Shown here: positions 45,460 to 55,301 of the stretch, piece after piece
Layout: every line of letters begins with the position of its first letter
How positions within the stretch are numbered: position 1 is the stretch's first letter
Origin: Campylobacter concisus
GTDB taxonomy: Bacteria > Campylobacterota > Campylobacteria > Campylobacterales > Campylobacteraceae
Reading direction: 5' to 3'
Assembly: GCF_002092855.1 (NCBI RefSeq)
Contig: NZ_LVLC01000012.1
Coordinates: forward strand, 310,001 to 374,000
Length of the DNA: 64,000 nucleotides
Translations under genes and position numbers: made by a program
Notes under the pieces: generated by a model
The model's database searches: none
What the model saw: only the letters and a program-made list of their open reading frames with translations
What the model was told of the DNA's origin: nothing

Positions 45460-46703
45460 CAAAATGTCGCTTTATCATAGATTATAAATTTATGAGCAAG
45501 TTCAACTAGCTCAGCTTTTGTCTTCTCTTGCAAAGATGTGTTGTTTATGTCGCTTAGCACATCAGCTATTTTGTTTGCTATTAGTTCAAACTCAGCTTCT
45601 TTCATCCCACGAGCCGTAAGCGCAGGACTACCAACACGTATACCACTTGTGATAAATGGGCTTCTTGTCTCGCCTGGAACCGTATTTTTATTTACCGTTA
45701 TTCCAGCATTTCCAAGAGCGATATCAGCGTCTTTACCGCTAAATTCACGATTTAAAAAGCTCATCAAAATTAGATGGTTATCGGTACCACCACTCACTAG
45801 GTCAAAACCTCTTTTTATTAGTACTTCGCCTAATTTTTTAGCGTTTGCTTTTACTTGTTTGGCGTAAATTTTCCACTCAGGGCTAAGGTTGTGCTTAAAG
45901 CCAACTGCCTTTGCTGCGATGACATGAACTAGTGGTCCGCCCTGAATGCCTGGAAAAATAGAGGCATTTATCTTCTTAGCATACTCTTCGTTGTTTGTCA
46001 TAATGATACCGCCTCTTGGGCCTCTTAGGGTTTTATGCGTAGTTGAGCTTACGACATCGCAGTATGGAAAAGGACTTTGATGCTCACCAGCAACAACAAG
46101 ACCAGCAATGTGAGCAACATCTGCAAAGAGTATCGCACCAACGACGTCAGCTATCTCTCTAAATTTTTTAAACTCGATCTCTCTTGTGTATGCGCTTGCA
46201 CCGCAAACGATCATTTTTGGCTTTACTATCTTTGCGATATCCATGACTCTATCGTAGTTTATGCGGCCATCAAGCTCGACACCATAAAAGAAGCTCTCAT
46301 ACATCTTACCAGAGCTGCTTACCTTCGCGCCGTGAGTTAGGTGTCCGCCGTGGCTTAGATCCATGCCTAAAATTTTATCACCTGGATTAAGTAAGGCGCC
46401 GTAAACGCCTTGATTTGCCTGAGAGCCTGAGTTTGGTTGAACGTTTGCAAATTCACATCCAAAAAGCTCTTTGCATCTATCAATCGCTATTTGCTCGATC
46501 TCATCGACAAATTCGCAGCCACCATAATATCTCTTGCCAGGATAGCCTTCAGCGTATTTGTTTGTTAGGATTGAGCCCATTACTTCCATAACTTCTGGAT
46601 ATGTAAAATTTTCACTAGCGATCATCTCAAGGTGATCACATTGGCGTTTTAACTCTAAATTTACTAGATCGTAAATGTCCTTATCGTAGCTTTGCAAACT
46701 CAT
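45459..46703 (-). CDS. glyA: Serine hydroxymethyltransferase
   Basis: 414 residues. PLP lysine in [14 protein letters not shown] near residue 227; [13 protein letters not shown] and [15 protein letters not shown] are the folate- and PLP-site loops. It interconverts serine and glycine and feeds one-carbon units to folate. It overlaps lysS by 4 nt and is coupled to the DUF1882 gene. Order fur-lysS-glyA is shared with C. jejuni. Confidence 0.97.
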   Translation of the reverse strand: MSLQSYDKDIYDLVNLELKRQCDHLEMIASENFTYPEVMEVMGSILTNKYAEGYPGKRYYGGCEFVDEIEQIAIDRCKELFGCEFANVQPNSGSQANQGVYGALLNPGDKILGMDLSHGGHLTHGAKVSSSGKMYESFFYGVELDGRINYDRVMDIAKIVKPKMIVCGASAYTREIEFKKFREIADVVGAILFADVAHIAGLVVAGEHQSPFPYCDVVSSTTHKTLRGPRGGIIMTNNEEYAKKINASIFPGIQGGPLVHVIAAKAVGFKHNLSPEWKIYAKQVKANAKKLGEVLIKRGFDLVSGGTDNHLILMSFLNREFSGKDADIALGNAGITVNKNTVPGETRSPFITSGIRVGSPALTARGMKEAEFELIANKIADVLSDINNTSLQEKTKAELVELAHKFIIYDKATF

Positions 46704-48211
46704 TTTTCATTCTCCTTTATCTCATTTTTAAGTGGCCTCATCGCTGGGAAGAGCACAACATCACGTATTGATTTTTTATCCGTTAAAAGCATAACAAGCC
46801 TATCGATGCCTATACCCTCACCTGCAACTGGTGGCATGCCGTATCCTAGGGCTTTTACATAGTCCTCATCCATCTCGTGTGCCTCGTCATCGCCTGCGTT
46901 TTTAGCATCGATTTGCGCTTTAAAGCGGTTGTATTGATCAATTGGATCGTTTAGCTCGTTAAAGCCATTTGCTAGCTCGCGACCAGCGATAAATAGCTCA
47001 AATCTCTCAGCCACATCAGGATTTGCATCACTTCTTCTTGAAAGTGGACTGATCGAAATCGGATAATCAATAACAAATGTTGGGTGTATAAGCTTACTCT
47101 CTACATAGTTATCAAATAGCTCAGCCTGCAAGTGACCAAGATCGAGCTTCTCATTTGCTTCAAGGCCATCAGCTCTTAGTTTTGCTAAAATTTTATCTTT
47201 ATCGTTTATGAGATTATCATCTAGTCCACCGATCTCAACGAGAGCTTTTTTGTAGCTTATTCGCTTAAATGGCTTACTAAAATCAATCTCCATGCCGTCA
47301 AAATTTACAACTTTTTCCATATCCAGCTTGTCTAAAATGACATTAAAAAGATCCTCTGTGATACCCATCAAATCGTGATAGTTATGGTATGCCCAGTAAA
47401 ACTCTATACTTGTAAACTCAGGATTATGAGTAAGGTCCATTCCTTCGTTTCTAAAATTTCTATTCATCTCATAAACAGCCTCAAAGCCACCTACTATAAG
47501 GCGTTTGAGGTATAACTCAGGTGCGATCCTTAGATATCTCTCGACTCCAAGAGCATTGTGAAAAGTGATAAATGGCTTGGCGTTTGCACCGCCTGCTATT
47601 GGGTGTAGCATCGGTGTTTCAACTTCTAAAAAGCCCTTTTCTTCAAAAAATCTTCTAATCGTACTTATAATCACTGAGCGTCTTTTAAAATCAGCTCTAA
47701 CTTCAGGGTTCATTATCATATCAAGGTATCTTTGGCGATATCTTGTCTCAACATCAACTAAACCATGATACTTCTCAGGAAGTGGGCTTATCGACTTTGA
47801 AGCAAGGCTGAGCTCGCTTACATGCATAGAAAATTCGCCAGTTCTTGTTATAAATGCATAACCTCTAACATAGACTATATCGCCTATCTCTACGTATTTT
47901 TTAACGATTTTAAACCACTCTGGATCAAGTGTTTTATTACTAAAGTAAATTTGTAAATTTCCATCTTCATCTTCAATATTTGCAAAAACCGCTTTTCCAG
48001 CATCACGAATTAGTTTTATTCTACCCGCAAGACCTACTAGCTGACCTTCGGCCTTTTTCTCTTCTGTATCATTAATGTAGTTAAATTTTAGTCTAAATTT
48101 AGAGATATTCATATCTCTTCTAAGAAAATGCGGATATGGATTAATGCCTAAATTTCTTAGCTCGTCTATGCTTTGTAGTCGTTGAATCTCATGTTGGTTA
48201 TCAAATATCAC
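46700..48211 (-). CDS. lysS: Lysyl-tRNA synthetase, class II
   Basis: 503 residues, GTG start preceded by AAGGGAAAG. An N-terminal OB-fold anticodon-binding domain ([20 protein letters not shown]) is followed by the class II catalytic core: motif 2 [20 protein letters not shown] and motif 3 [12 protein letters not shown]. It charges tRNA-Lys. It starts 1 nt after the fur stop. Confidence 0.97.
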   Translation of the reverse strand: MIFDNQHEIQRLQSIDELRNLGINPYPHFLRRDMNISKFRLKFNYINDTEEKKAEGQLVGLAGRIKLIRDAGKAVFANIEDEDGNLQIYFSNKTLDPEWFKIVKKYVEIGDIVYVRGYAFITRTGEFSMHVSELSLASKSISPLPEKYHGLVDVETRYRQRYLDMIMNPEVRADFKRRSVIISTIRRFFEEKGFLEVETPMLHPIAGGANAKPFITFHNALGVERYLRIAPELYLKRLIVGGFEAVYEMNRNFRNEGMDLTHNPEFTSIEFYWAYHNYHDLMGITEDLFNVILDKLDMEKVVNFDGMEIDFSKPFKRISYKKALVEIGGLDDNLINDKDKILAKLRADGLEANEKLDLGHLQAELFDNYVESKLIHPTFVIDYPISISPLSRRSDANPDVAERFELFIAGRELANGFNELNDPIDQYNRFKAQIDAKNAGDDEAHEMDEDYVKALGYGMPPVAGEGIGIDRLVMLLTDKKSIRDVVLFPAMRPLKNEIKENEK

Positions 48212-48212
48212 C

Positions 48213-48680
48213 TTACTTTCCCTTTATATTATTTTTTGAGCATTTTTCACAAATTCCATAAAGCTGCATCATGTGACCAGTTAGTTTAAAGCCATGATCT
48301 TTTGCGATACTGATTTGTCTTTTTTCTATCATTGGATCTTCAAATTCTATGATAAGACCGCACTTTCTGCATATCATATGGTCGTGATGTGGCTTTGTGG
48401 CAAGCTCAAATTTTTTACCTTGTGAACCAAAGCTGATTGATGTCACCATCTCTGATTCTTCAAGTAGATTTAGTGTTCTATAAACAGTTGCGATACCAAT
48501 ATTTAGCTCAGGGTGCGTTTCTTTTATAAAAAGATAAAGTCTTTCTGGAGTAAAGTGTTCGCCATTGTTGTATAGCGTTTTTAGTAAAATTTCACGCTGT
48601 TTCGTGTATTTTAAACCATTGTCGCGAAGCACTCTTTTGAATTTCTCAAGCAACGCATCATATTCTAAATTTTCTATCAT
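48213..48680 (-). CDS. fur: Ferric uptake regulator
   Basis: 155 residues. The winged helix ([13 protein letters not shown] ... [14 protein letters not shown]) is followed by the dimer and metal domain with [16 protein letters not shown] and CEKCSKN, the structural zinc site. Fur represses iron uptake genes when Fe2+ is plentiful. It is in the gatC-pilT-cvpA-fur-lysS-glyA run, 1-2 nt from each neighbour, as in C. jejuni apart from pilT. Confidence 0.95.
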   Translation of the reverse strand: MIENLEYDALLEKFKRVLRDNGLKYTKQREILLKTLYNNGEHFTPERLYLFIKETHPELNIGIATVYRTLNLLEESEMVTSISFGSQGKKFELATKPHHDHMICRKCGLIIEFEDPMIEKRQISIAKDHGFKLTGHMMQLYGICEKCSKNNIKGK

Positions 48681-48681
48681 C

Positions 48682-49293
48682 TTATTCCCCTTTTGTGATA
48701 TTAGAGTCGGTATTTACACTAGCATTTGCATCCATTGAGATAAATGCATCAGTTTTGTTTGTATCCATTGGTCTTGCCACTATCTCATCTAACTCACTTT
48801 TGATATTTTTCACATCAAGATTTGTTATCCATTTGCCAGTTTCTATCAAAACCGGATAAACTTTACTGTTCGCAAAATAAGGAGCAATTATATTATTTAG
48901 CGAAGTACCAGATATTACAGCAACTACTGCCGAAAATGTTAAGAAAATTTTTCCACTTCCCATAACAAATCCACCAAGTCTATCCAAAAAACCAAGTCCG
49001 CTTACTGAAACTATTTTTGATAAAAATTTACCAACTAGTAAGCAAACTATCCAGAAAACTAGCCAAAGAGAGATAAATGCAACAAACTGTAAAAATGAAG
49101 GATTTTCAAATTTATATATATTTTTAGTTATAAACTCACCAGATAGATCTGAAAACCTACTAGCTATAATTAAGCCGCCGATAAGTCCGATAAGTCCGAA
49201 TGCTTCTTTAATAAGTCCATTTAATATGCCTTTTATGCCAAGCATCAAGACAAGAGCAATAATAATAATATCAAACCACGTTACTAAATCCAT
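48682..49293 (-). CDS. cvpA: CvpA-family membrane protein
   Basis: 203 residues with four membrane segments in the first ~140 residues ([20 protein letters not shown], a glycine-rich second, [15 protein letters not shown], and [13 protein letters not shown]). The C-terminal ~50 residues are hydrophilic and Asp/Thr-rich. CvpA in E. coli is needed for colicin V export and bile-acid tolerance; its molecular job is unclear. Overlaps pilT by 1 nt. Confidence 0.85.
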   Translation of the reverse strand: MDLVTWFDIIIIALVLMLGIKGILNGLIKEAFGLIGLIGGLIIASRFSDLSGEFITKNIYKFENPSFLQFVAFISLWLVFWIVCLLVGKFLSKIVSVSGLGFLDRLGGFVMGSGKIFLTFSAVVAVISGTSLNNIIAPYFANSKVYPVLIETGKWITNLDVKNIKSELDEIVARPMDTNKTDAFISMDANASVNTDSNITKGE

Positions 49294-50432
49294 TATACAG
49301 TTCCTATTAAATTTTGAAGTTCTTGCTGACTAGTTGAATAAGCTAGCGCATTTTCTTTTGTAATCTTACCCTCTTTTAGTACTTTCATCAAAGCCTGAGT
49401 TTGCGTACTCATGCCAGTTTGTTGTTGATTTAGTTGCATCTGAGAGTAAATTTGATGTATTTTATTTTCACGTATCAAGTTTGAGATAGCCATATTGTTT
49501 ATTAAAATTTCATGCACAGCGCACCTTCCACCGCCTATCTTTGGGATCAGGCTTTGTGAAACGACAGCAGTTAGCGAAACACTAAGCATATTTCTTACTT
49601 GTAATTGCTCACTTCCATCGAAACTATCAACGATCCTATTTATAGTTTGAATGGCTGAATTTGTGTGAAGCGTACCAAAGACTAAGTGTCCGGTCTCAGC
49701 CGCCGTAATAGCCGTTGAAATCGTTTCTCTATCTCTCATCTCGCCCACAAGTATGATATCTGGGTCTTCACGAACCGCAGATTTTAGAGCCCTTGAGTAA
49801 GAAGTTGCGTCAGTGCCGATATTTCTATGAGAAAATAGAGCTTTTTTATTGTTATGCACAAACTCGACTGGATCCTCAATTGTAATAATATGCTTTCTAT
49901 AATTTAAATTTATCTCATTAAGCATGGCTGCAAGAGTTGTTGATTTACCACTTCCTGTTGGTCCGGTAACCAAAATAAGACCTTTTTCACGCTTAATAAT
50001 GTGTTTAAAAATTTGTGGGGCATTTAACTCATCAAGAGATGGGATATCGATTGGGATTATACGAAAAGCAGCAGCTAAATCGCCATTCATGGTATAGTAA
50101 TAGTTGCCACGAAAGCGACCAATATCTGGAAGCTCAATCGCAAAGTCAAGCTCTTTATTATTCTCAAGTTCACTTTTTTGTTCATCAGTAATCAAAGCAA
50201 AACATAAATTCTCTATATCCTTGCCACTTAATACGCCAAAATCAATGGGTTTTAAAGCACCATCTACTCTTATTTGCGGCTCAGATCTTGAAACAAGGTG
50301 AAGATCGCTTGCCTTATCACTTACAACAGTTTTTAAAAGTGTTTTTATATCGCCAGCAAGATTATTAAGGCTATTATCTTCTGGTATTTTTACACTTAAA
50401 TTCTTTGCATGAAGCTGTTCGATTAGATCCAT
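49293..50432 (-). CDS. pilT: PilT-like retraction ATPase
   Basis: 379 residues. Walker A GPTGSGKSTT near residue 155, the Asp box TIEDPVEFVH, Walker B DIILVGEMRD and the His box TGHLVFGTLHTNSA; AIRNLIRENKIHQIYSQMQ carries the PilT-type C-terminal end. PilT dismantles type IV pili to power twitching. No other type IV pilus genes are in the window. In C. jejuni, as I recall, gatC and cvpA are adjacent without it. It could serve a pilus or competence machine encoded elsewhere. Confidence 0.88.
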   Translation of the reverse strand: MDLIEQLHAKNLSVKIPEDNSLNNLAGDIKTLLKTVVSDKASDLHLVSRSEPQIRVDGALKPIDFGVLSGKDIENLCFALITDEQKSELENNKELDFAIELPDIGRFRGNYYYTMNGDLAAAFRIIPIDIPSLDELNAPQIFKHIIKREKGLILVTGPTGSGKSTTLAAMLNEINLNYRKHIITIEDPVEFVHNNKKALFSHRNIGTDATSYSRALKSAVREDPDIILVGEMRDRETISTAITAAETGHLVFGTLHTNSAIQTINRIVDSFDGSEQLQVRNMLSVSLTAVVSQSLIPKIGGGRCAVHEILINNMAISNLIRENKIHQIYSQMQLNQQQTGMSTQTQALMKVLKEGKITKENALAYSTSQQELQNLIGTV

Positions 50433-50442
50433 ATTTTTACCA

Positions 50443-50730
50443 TTATTCTATTATTTTTGGTACAGCAAAAAAATGCCCTTCACGTGAAGGAGCGTACTTT
50501 AAGATCGTATCAATCACATCATTTGGCCTTGGCTCATCTTCTCTTAAAGGTGTGCCACCTTTTATAGAGCTAACTACAGCTTCATCGCTGCTTAGATCAA
50601 GTTCATTTAAAATATCAACAAAAGATACAATCTCGCTTAGTTGTTTTTTTACTTCTTCTCTTTTTTCATCACTGATTTGTAAGGCAGAAAGTTTTTCTAA
50701 TTTATTTAAAAGAGTATCATCTATTTGCAT
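50443..50730 (-). CDS. gatC: Glutamyl-tRNA(Gln) amidotransferase subunit C
   Basis: 95 residues, the usual size. MQIDDTLLNKLEKLSALQIS, the middle LSEIVSFVDILNELDLSS, and the C-terminal RPNDVIDTILKYAPSREGHFFAVPKI are the family signature. It stabilises the GatAB enzyme that converts Glu-tRNA(Gln) to Gln-tRNA(Gln), required in organisms lacking a glutaminyl-tRNA synthetase. It lies 10 nt ahead of pilT and is divergent from the yfgM-like gene. Confidence 0.93.
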   Translation of the reverse strand: MQIDDTLLNKLEKLSALQISDEKREEVKKQLSEIVSFVDILNELDLSSDEAVVSSIKGGTPLREDEPRPNDVIDTILKYAPSREGHFFAVPKIIE

Positions 50731-50857
50731 TATATAAGTAACCTTATTAATTAATTTTGAGCCATTATATCACATTCAAGCTTTAATTTTGGGATAGTTT
50801 TAATTTAATTATGTTAAAATCTGCGAATTAAAATTTTTTAAAAATAAAGGAAAAGCG

Positions 50858-51421
50858 TTGGCTATAAAAGAAGATCTAACACAGATAAAACAAGAGATTG
50901 GTGCTCAAGAACAGTTTTTAGAAAGCATGATCAAAGGTGAGCGTTTCTTTAGAAAGTATAAAAAATTTATGATAATTGCCATTATTGTTGCTGTCATTGC
51001 AATTATTGGATTTTATGCGAACAAAATAATAAATGATAATAGAATTGAAGATGCAAATTTGGCTTACTCAAAGCTCATTTTAAATCCAAACGATGCAAAT
51101 GCCTTAAGCATTTTAAAAGAAAAAGAGCCAAATTTATATGCACTTTTTTCACTTCAGCAAAAGCTTGATAAAAATGAGACAAATAGCATTAGCGAGCTTG
51201 CAAATTTAAAAGTAAATCCCATAGTAAAAGATATTATTCTTTCACAAAATGGTAATGCAAACACTCAAATTTTAAGCGAATATAGCACACTTTTAAAAGG
51301 TTTTGAGCTTTTAAAACAAAACAAAATCAAAGAAGCAAATGATGAGTTTAATAAAATTTCACTCGACTCTCAACTTCAAACTTTAGTTAAAAATTTAAAA
51401 CACTATCAGGGAATAAAATAA
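50858..51421 (+). CDS. YfgM-like single-membrane-span protein
   Basis: 187 residues, TTG start at 50858 with AAAGG upstream. An N-terminal cytoplasmic stretch (about 1-35), one membrane segment (FMIIAIIVAVIAIIGFYA, about 37-55), then a periplasmic helical domain with TPR-like pairs ending in LLKGFELLKQNKIKEANDEFNKI. Its stop overlaps the start of the BamB-like gene (TAATG). E. coli yfgM-bamB is the same order, and YfgM is a periplasmic chaperone partner of SecYEG. Sequence similarity is low; the call rests on architecture and neighbour. Confidence 0.65.
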   Translation: MAIKEDLTQIKQEIGAQEQFLESMIKGERFFRKYKKFMIIAIIVAVIAIIGFYANKIINDNRIEDANLAYSKLILNPNDANALSILKEKEPNLYALFSLQQKLDKNETNSISELANLKVNPIVKDIILSQNGNANTQILSEYSTLLKGFELLKQNKIKEANDEFNKISLDSQLQTLVKNLKHYQGIK

Positions 51422-52428
51422 TGAAAAAAATTACTCTTTTCTTGGCTTTTGCCTTGGCTTTAGTTTTAAGCGGATGTGGCACAAAAAGACAATATTTCGA
51501 GCCAGCTCAAACCTCTGGCAAAATTTCTTTGTCAAAAGATATGCCATCTTATATCAAATCAGCAAATGCAAATGGCGCCACTCTTGACAACGGCAATGTC
51601 ATCACCAAAAATGGCCTAAATACAAGCATTAAGTTGCCTGAAGATTTTAATTTCTTAAATGAAAACAACGGCTTTATCATCTCAGCTAGTATAAATGGCG
51701 ATCTAAATGTGACAGATCCTAGCGGACACAGCGTTTATAGCAATAAATTTCCAACAGCAATTGTTGCTGCCTCTCTTGATCAAAACCTATTAGCAGCTAT
51801 CAGCGCGGCAAACCACATCTATCTAATAGACATAAATACCGCAACAACAATAATGGAATATAGCTCGTCTAATATAGCAGCAGTTGATTCAAGGATCGTA
51901 GCACCATTTTTTATGAGCTCGCTTATCGTTTATCCGGCTTTAGATGGCAAAATTTATATAGTACAAAAAGAGACTGGTAGAATTTTACGTGACGTGGTCG
52001 TAAGCTCTGAAAATTTCTTTAACAACATCATATTTTTAGGCGTTGAGGGCGATAATCTAATCGCAGCAACAGCTAAAAAACTTATCGTCATTAACCCAAA
52101 CCAAACAGTTTATTATGACGGCGAGATCAAAGACGTATTAGTTAATAACGATGAAATTTATATCTTTAAAAAAGATGGTACGATCGTAAGAACAAATCTT
52201 ATGCTAAAAGAGCAAAATAAAGTAAATTTCAAATTTGCCATCTTCTCAGCAGCTACTATTATCAATAATAAGCTTTACGTAATCGAAAAAACAGGCTACG
52301 TTATAAAGACAAATTTAGACCTTAGTGGAGCTGAAATTTATGAGTTTAGCGATGAGATAAAAGATAAAAGCTTTATGGGCAATGGTGCCTTTTATTATGA
52401 TAATGAGCTTGTTAATTTAGGACAATGA
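51421..52428 (+). CDS. bamB: BamB-like beta-propeller lipoprotein
   Basis: 335 residues. The signal ends in the lipobox LSGC (C19), so it is a lipoprotein anchored in a membrane. The rest shows repeated blades with DTHY-like hydrophobic strands and FIVQKETGRILRD / YLIDINTATT patterns, a PQQ-type propeller. BamB is a scaffold lipoprotein of the outer-membrane protein assembly machine. C. jejuni has a lipoprotein at this position (next to coaX). It is coupled to the upstream and downstream genes. Confidence 0.7.
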   Translation: MKKITLFLAFALALVLSGCGTKRQYFEPAQTSGKISLSKDMPSYIKSANANGATLDNGNVITKNGLNTSIKLPEDFNFLNENNGFIISASINGDLNVTDPSGHSVYSNKFPTAIVAASLDQNLLAAISAANHIYLIDINTATTIMEYSSSNIAAVDSRIVAPFFMSSLIVYPALDGKIYIVQKETGRILRDVVVSSENFFNNIIFLGVEGDNLIAATAKKLIVINPNQTVYYDGEIKDVLVNNDEIYIFKKDGTIVRTNLMLKEQNKVNFKFAIFSAATIINNKLYVIEKTGYVIKTNLDLSGAEIYEFSDEIKDKSFMGNGAFYYDNELVNLGQ

Positions 52429-52757
52429 ACCAAAAAATTTGGGAGCTTTTTGAAGCCAGAAAAATCCTTTTAAAAGATATCAAAGTACTTAATACAAGTG
52501 AATTTAGCACAAAAAAGACGCTTGATATCTTTTGGGGAGTGGACAATAAGAGCTTTTACAATCTTGTCTTTTTAAGAACAGCAAAAAGTAGATTGCTACG
52601 CAAAGAGGCTTTGGAACTTGAAGAAATTTCTAAAAAGATAGAGGCAAAATTCCAAATAAATCTAAGAAAAAAAACTATATTTTACAGCTCTGGCATTTGT
52701 TCTAAAGCCTTAAAAGAGCTACAAGATAATAATTGGCGATGTTATGATTTTGTGTAA
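52425..52757 (+). CDS. Conserved hypothetical protein between bamB and coaX
   Basis: 110 residues. I do not recognise a domain. Overlaps the bamB-like stop by 4 nt and coaX by 14 nt, so it is clearly part of the operon. It is basic, Lys- and Leu-rich, with a helical middle (AKSRLLRKEALELEEISKKIEAKF) and a C-terminal IFYSSGICSKALKELQ segment. C. jejuni carries a small gene in the same place before coaX, which supports it as real. Confidence 0.7.
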   Translation: MNQKIWELFEARKILLKDIKVLNTSEFSTKKTLDIFWGVDNKSFYNLVFLRTAKSRLLRKEALELEEISKKIEAKFQINLRKKTIFYSSGICSKALKELQDNNWRCYDFV

Positions 52758-53373
52758 TATAGGCAATACTAACGCTACATTTTTAGAAGATGGCAAAATC
52801 TCACGTATGAAAATTTCTGAGTTTAAAAACTATAAGCCAGAAAAAAAAGTATATTTTATATCCGTAAATGATGAAATTTTAAATCTTTTAAAAGATGATA
52901 AAATGTTTGTAAATTTAGAACCATTTTTTACTATTGATACGATATACCAGGGTCTAGGCGTAGATAGAATAGCTGCATGTTACTCTATAAATAATGGCGT
53001 AATCGTTGATGCTGGAAGCGCCATAACAGTTGACATTATGGCAAATTCTATCCATCTTGGAGGATATATCTTGCCAGGCATTTCAAGTATGCTAAACGCC
53101 TACAAAAGTATCTCGCCACGACTTGATATTACTATAAATTCACAAATTGACATAGATGCACTACCACAAAAAACAGCTGATGCCGTGAGTTATGGCATTA
53201 TTAAACCGATAATAACTCTACTAGATAAGCTAGCCGGTGATAAAAAAGTCTATTTTACTGGTGGAGATGGCGATTTTTTGTCAAAATTTTTTAAAAATGC
53301 TATTTGCGACAAGATGCTTGTTTTTCGTGCAATGCAAAAGCTAATAACTGAAAAGAAAGATATGATAATATGA
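52744..53373 (+). CDS. coaX: Type III pantothenate kinase
   Basis: 209 residues. CNIGNTNATFLEDGKI is the phosphate-1 loop, GVDRIAACYSINNGVIVDAGSAITVDI gives the second phosphate and the Asp that activates pantothenate, and YFTGGDGDFL the adenosine motif. It phosphorylates pantothenate in coenzyme A synthesis and is not inhibited by CoA. It is shorter than most CoaX (about 255), like other Campylobacter versions. Overlaps hisG by 4 nt. Confidence 0.9.
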   Translation: MILCNIGNTNATFLEDGKISRMKISEFKNYKPEKKVYFISVNDEILNLLKDDKMFVNLEPFFTIDTIYQGLGVDRIAACYSINNGVIVDAGSAITVDIMANSIHLGGYILPGISSMLNAYKSISPRLDITINSQIDIDALPQKTADAVSYGIIKPIITLLDKLAGDKKVYFTGGDGDFLSKFFKNAICDKMLVFRAMQKLITEKKDMII

Positions 53374-53978
53374 TAACCGTAGCACTACCAAAGGGAAGAA
53401 TAGCCGAGGCAACACTAGAAATTTTTAGAAAAATTTTTGGTTCAAGTTTTTTATTTGAAGACAGAAAACTAATTCTTGAAGAAGGAAATTTTAGATTTTT
53501 AATGGTTCGCAACCAAGATATCCCAACTTATGTCACTGAAGGTGCAGCTGATATTGGTGTAGTGGGGCTTGACGTACTTGAAGAGCACAAGCCAAATGTT
53601 GTAAGGCTACTGGATTTAAAAATCGGGCAGTGCAAAGTTTGCATTGGCATAAAAAACGACTCCGAGCTAGACCTAAACCAGCCAGAGCTAAAAATAGCCA
53701 CAAAAATGCCAAATATAACAAGAAATTATTTTACGAAACAAGCCGTAGCCGTAAAGATCATCAAGCTTTATGGATCAATAGAACTTGCACCATTAGTTGG
53801 GCTAAGTGACGCGATAGTTGATGTAGTCGAAACTGGCTCAACCATGAAACAAAACGGGCTAAAGATCGCTGGCGATATCATGCAAAGTTCAGCTTATCTA
53901 ATAGCAAATAAAAATAGTTTTATCATTAAAAAAGATGAGATTTTAGAGCTTTACAAAAAAATCAAAGAAGAGATTTAA
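53370..53978 (+). CDS. hisG: ATP phosphoribosyltransferase, short form
   Basis: 202 residues. ITVALPKGRIAEATLEIF at the N-terminus, VRNQDIPTYVTEGAADIGVVGLD in the middle, and DAIVDVVETGSTMKQNGL for PRPP binding. It starts histidine synthesis. Short HisG lacks the C-terminal ACT-type regulatory domain and usually needs HisZ; the frame downstream of the stop shows no ACT remnant, so this is not a truncated long form. No hisZ is in the window. C. jejuni has a long-form HisG (about 299 residues). Confidence 0.92.
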   Translation: MITVALPKGRIAEATLEIFRKIFGSSFLFEDRKLILEEGNFRFLMVRNQDIPTYVTEGAADIGVVGLDVLEEHKPNVVRLLDLKIGQCKVCIGIKNDSELDLNQPELKIATKMPNITRNYFTKQAVAVKIIKLYGSIELAPLVGLSDAIVDVVETGSTMKQNGLKIAGDIMQSSAYLIANKNSFIIKKDEILELYKKIKEEI

Positions 53979-54099
53979 GGTCCTTCTCTATTATCATAAA
54001 GTACAAAAATTTCTCTAGTGATATAAAGTCCGACTATTTGCTTATAAATTCTTTTAGAATAACGCGTTGGTAGTTATTTGCATACTTTTATATTAATTT

Positions 54100-54428
54100 A
54101 TCTTAATAGATTGGTGCTTATCCAAAGAGTGATCTAAATATTACAAAGATAGTAGTTTCTGGCGAGCTAAGAGCTAAGCATAAGCTAAAGCCTCATCACG
54201 AACATTTAAGCTTTGATTGTATTGATTGCCATCAAAAACCAAGGCGATAATCCTAGCAAATTTAAAGCGACCAGTGATAATGGCTTCTTATCCTATCATA
54301 AGAGTAAAAAGCTCTTAGCTGATGGACTAAAATTTATGGATACTCTAAAAGCAAATCCTCACAACTCAGCTTATGATGGTCCGACTTTATACTGCGATGA
54401 GTGCCACGAGCATGAAATTCCACAATGA
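54100..54428 (+). pseudogene. Decayed small periplasmic multiheme cytochrome c
   Basis: Two frames carry remains. From about 54113 one reads KHKLKPHHEHLSFDCIDCHQ, then stops at 54249; a shifted frame continues GDNPSKFKATSDNGFLSYHKSK ... LYCDECHEHEIPQ to a stop at 54426-54428. Two CxxCH heme sites survive (CIDCH, CDECH); FLSYH looks like a lost site where both cysteines were changed by single substitutions (TGC to TTC, TGT to TAT). No start codon or signal peptide remains. The size and spacing fit the tetraheme FccB-type small cytochrome of fumarate/methacrylate reductase clusters. Confidence 0.7.
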
Positions 54429-54445
54429 ATGTGGAGGGTAACACC

Positions 54446-55260
54446 TTGAAAATTTCAAAAAACTATTAGTGCTTATATTCTTTATAAGTAAAATTTTGGA
54501 TTTTAGTTATTTTGCAGTTCATTATACACTTGATGATACAAGTGGGATGAATTCTGTATAGTTTGTCATGAGATGGATTCTGTGGTCATTGTATATAACG
54601 ATGACGTCCACAGTGATAATGGCAAAACAGGTTATCAAAGCAAGATGTGTAGACTACCACATACCACATAACAATACCTCAAAATACGCTCTAACAGAGG
54701 CAAAGATGATATTTTAGAGGGCTGAGTATATTTCTTTGGTAATCCTGATGCGATTGATTGGCATAAGAATATAAAAAATCGCGAGTATTTCGTATTTGAT
54801 AATAGTGGCACTAGCTCCACACAAATGTAATAGATTAACAACACTTCAGCACAAATTCAAAAGATACATACTCACCACAAACAACTATTTGATAGTAATA
54901 AAGAACTAATGTGTGTAAGCTGCCACTATGATGCAGGATATAAGGCTAGCTTTAGAAATTACCTTGAATACCGAAAGCTAACATATAAAATTTATGAGAA
55001 GAATATGCTAGAGCAAAAGATTGATGCTAAGAAAAAATCTTCAAAGATGAATATAAACCTACAAAAGAAGAAAAGGAATTTTTTAAAACAAAAAGTCATA
55101 AAGACGCTCAAAACCAGCTGGTGGTATGGCTGGATAAGTCTAAATTTTCTATTCATCAAGCAAGCGATTTAAGTTTGCCTGTTTCTACTTCTTACATAAA
55201 GCTTTTAATACAAATTTATATTATAAAGATAGAGATAAATCTAAATTGGAAAAATTTATA
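54446..55260 (+). pseudogene. Decayed NapC/NirT/NrfH-type membrane cytochrome c (FccC-like)
   Basis: A ribosome site (GGAGG) precedes the remains. Across at least three frames can be read an N-terminal membrane segment (KKLLVLIFFISKILD), heme motif CIVCHEMDS, CVDYHIPHNN (one Cys altered), SFGNPDAIDWHKNIKNREYFVF, a lost site, and CVSCHYDAGYKASFRNYLEYRK. The tail then drifts with stops. The pattern is that of quinol-oxidising NapC/NrfH proteins, which pass electrons to periplasmic reductases. With the small cytochrome upstream it looks like the electron-feed half of a respiratory reductase unit; the flavoprotein is absent. The rest of 53979-55301 shows nothing else. Confidence 0.72.
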
Positions 55261-55301
55261 AAAATATTAAAGATAAAATAATAAATTTTAGTTTTTAAAA
55301 T

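Noticed and set aside
54213..54428. 71-codon frame with CDECH as a gene
   Set aside because: It is the second half of a frameshifted cytochrome; the preceding heme motif CIDCH is in another frame.
54909..55172. 87-codon frame with a CVSCH motif as an intact small cytochrome
   Set aside because: It is one piece of a larger NapC/NrfH-type gene broken over several frames; no signal peptide and no independent start site.
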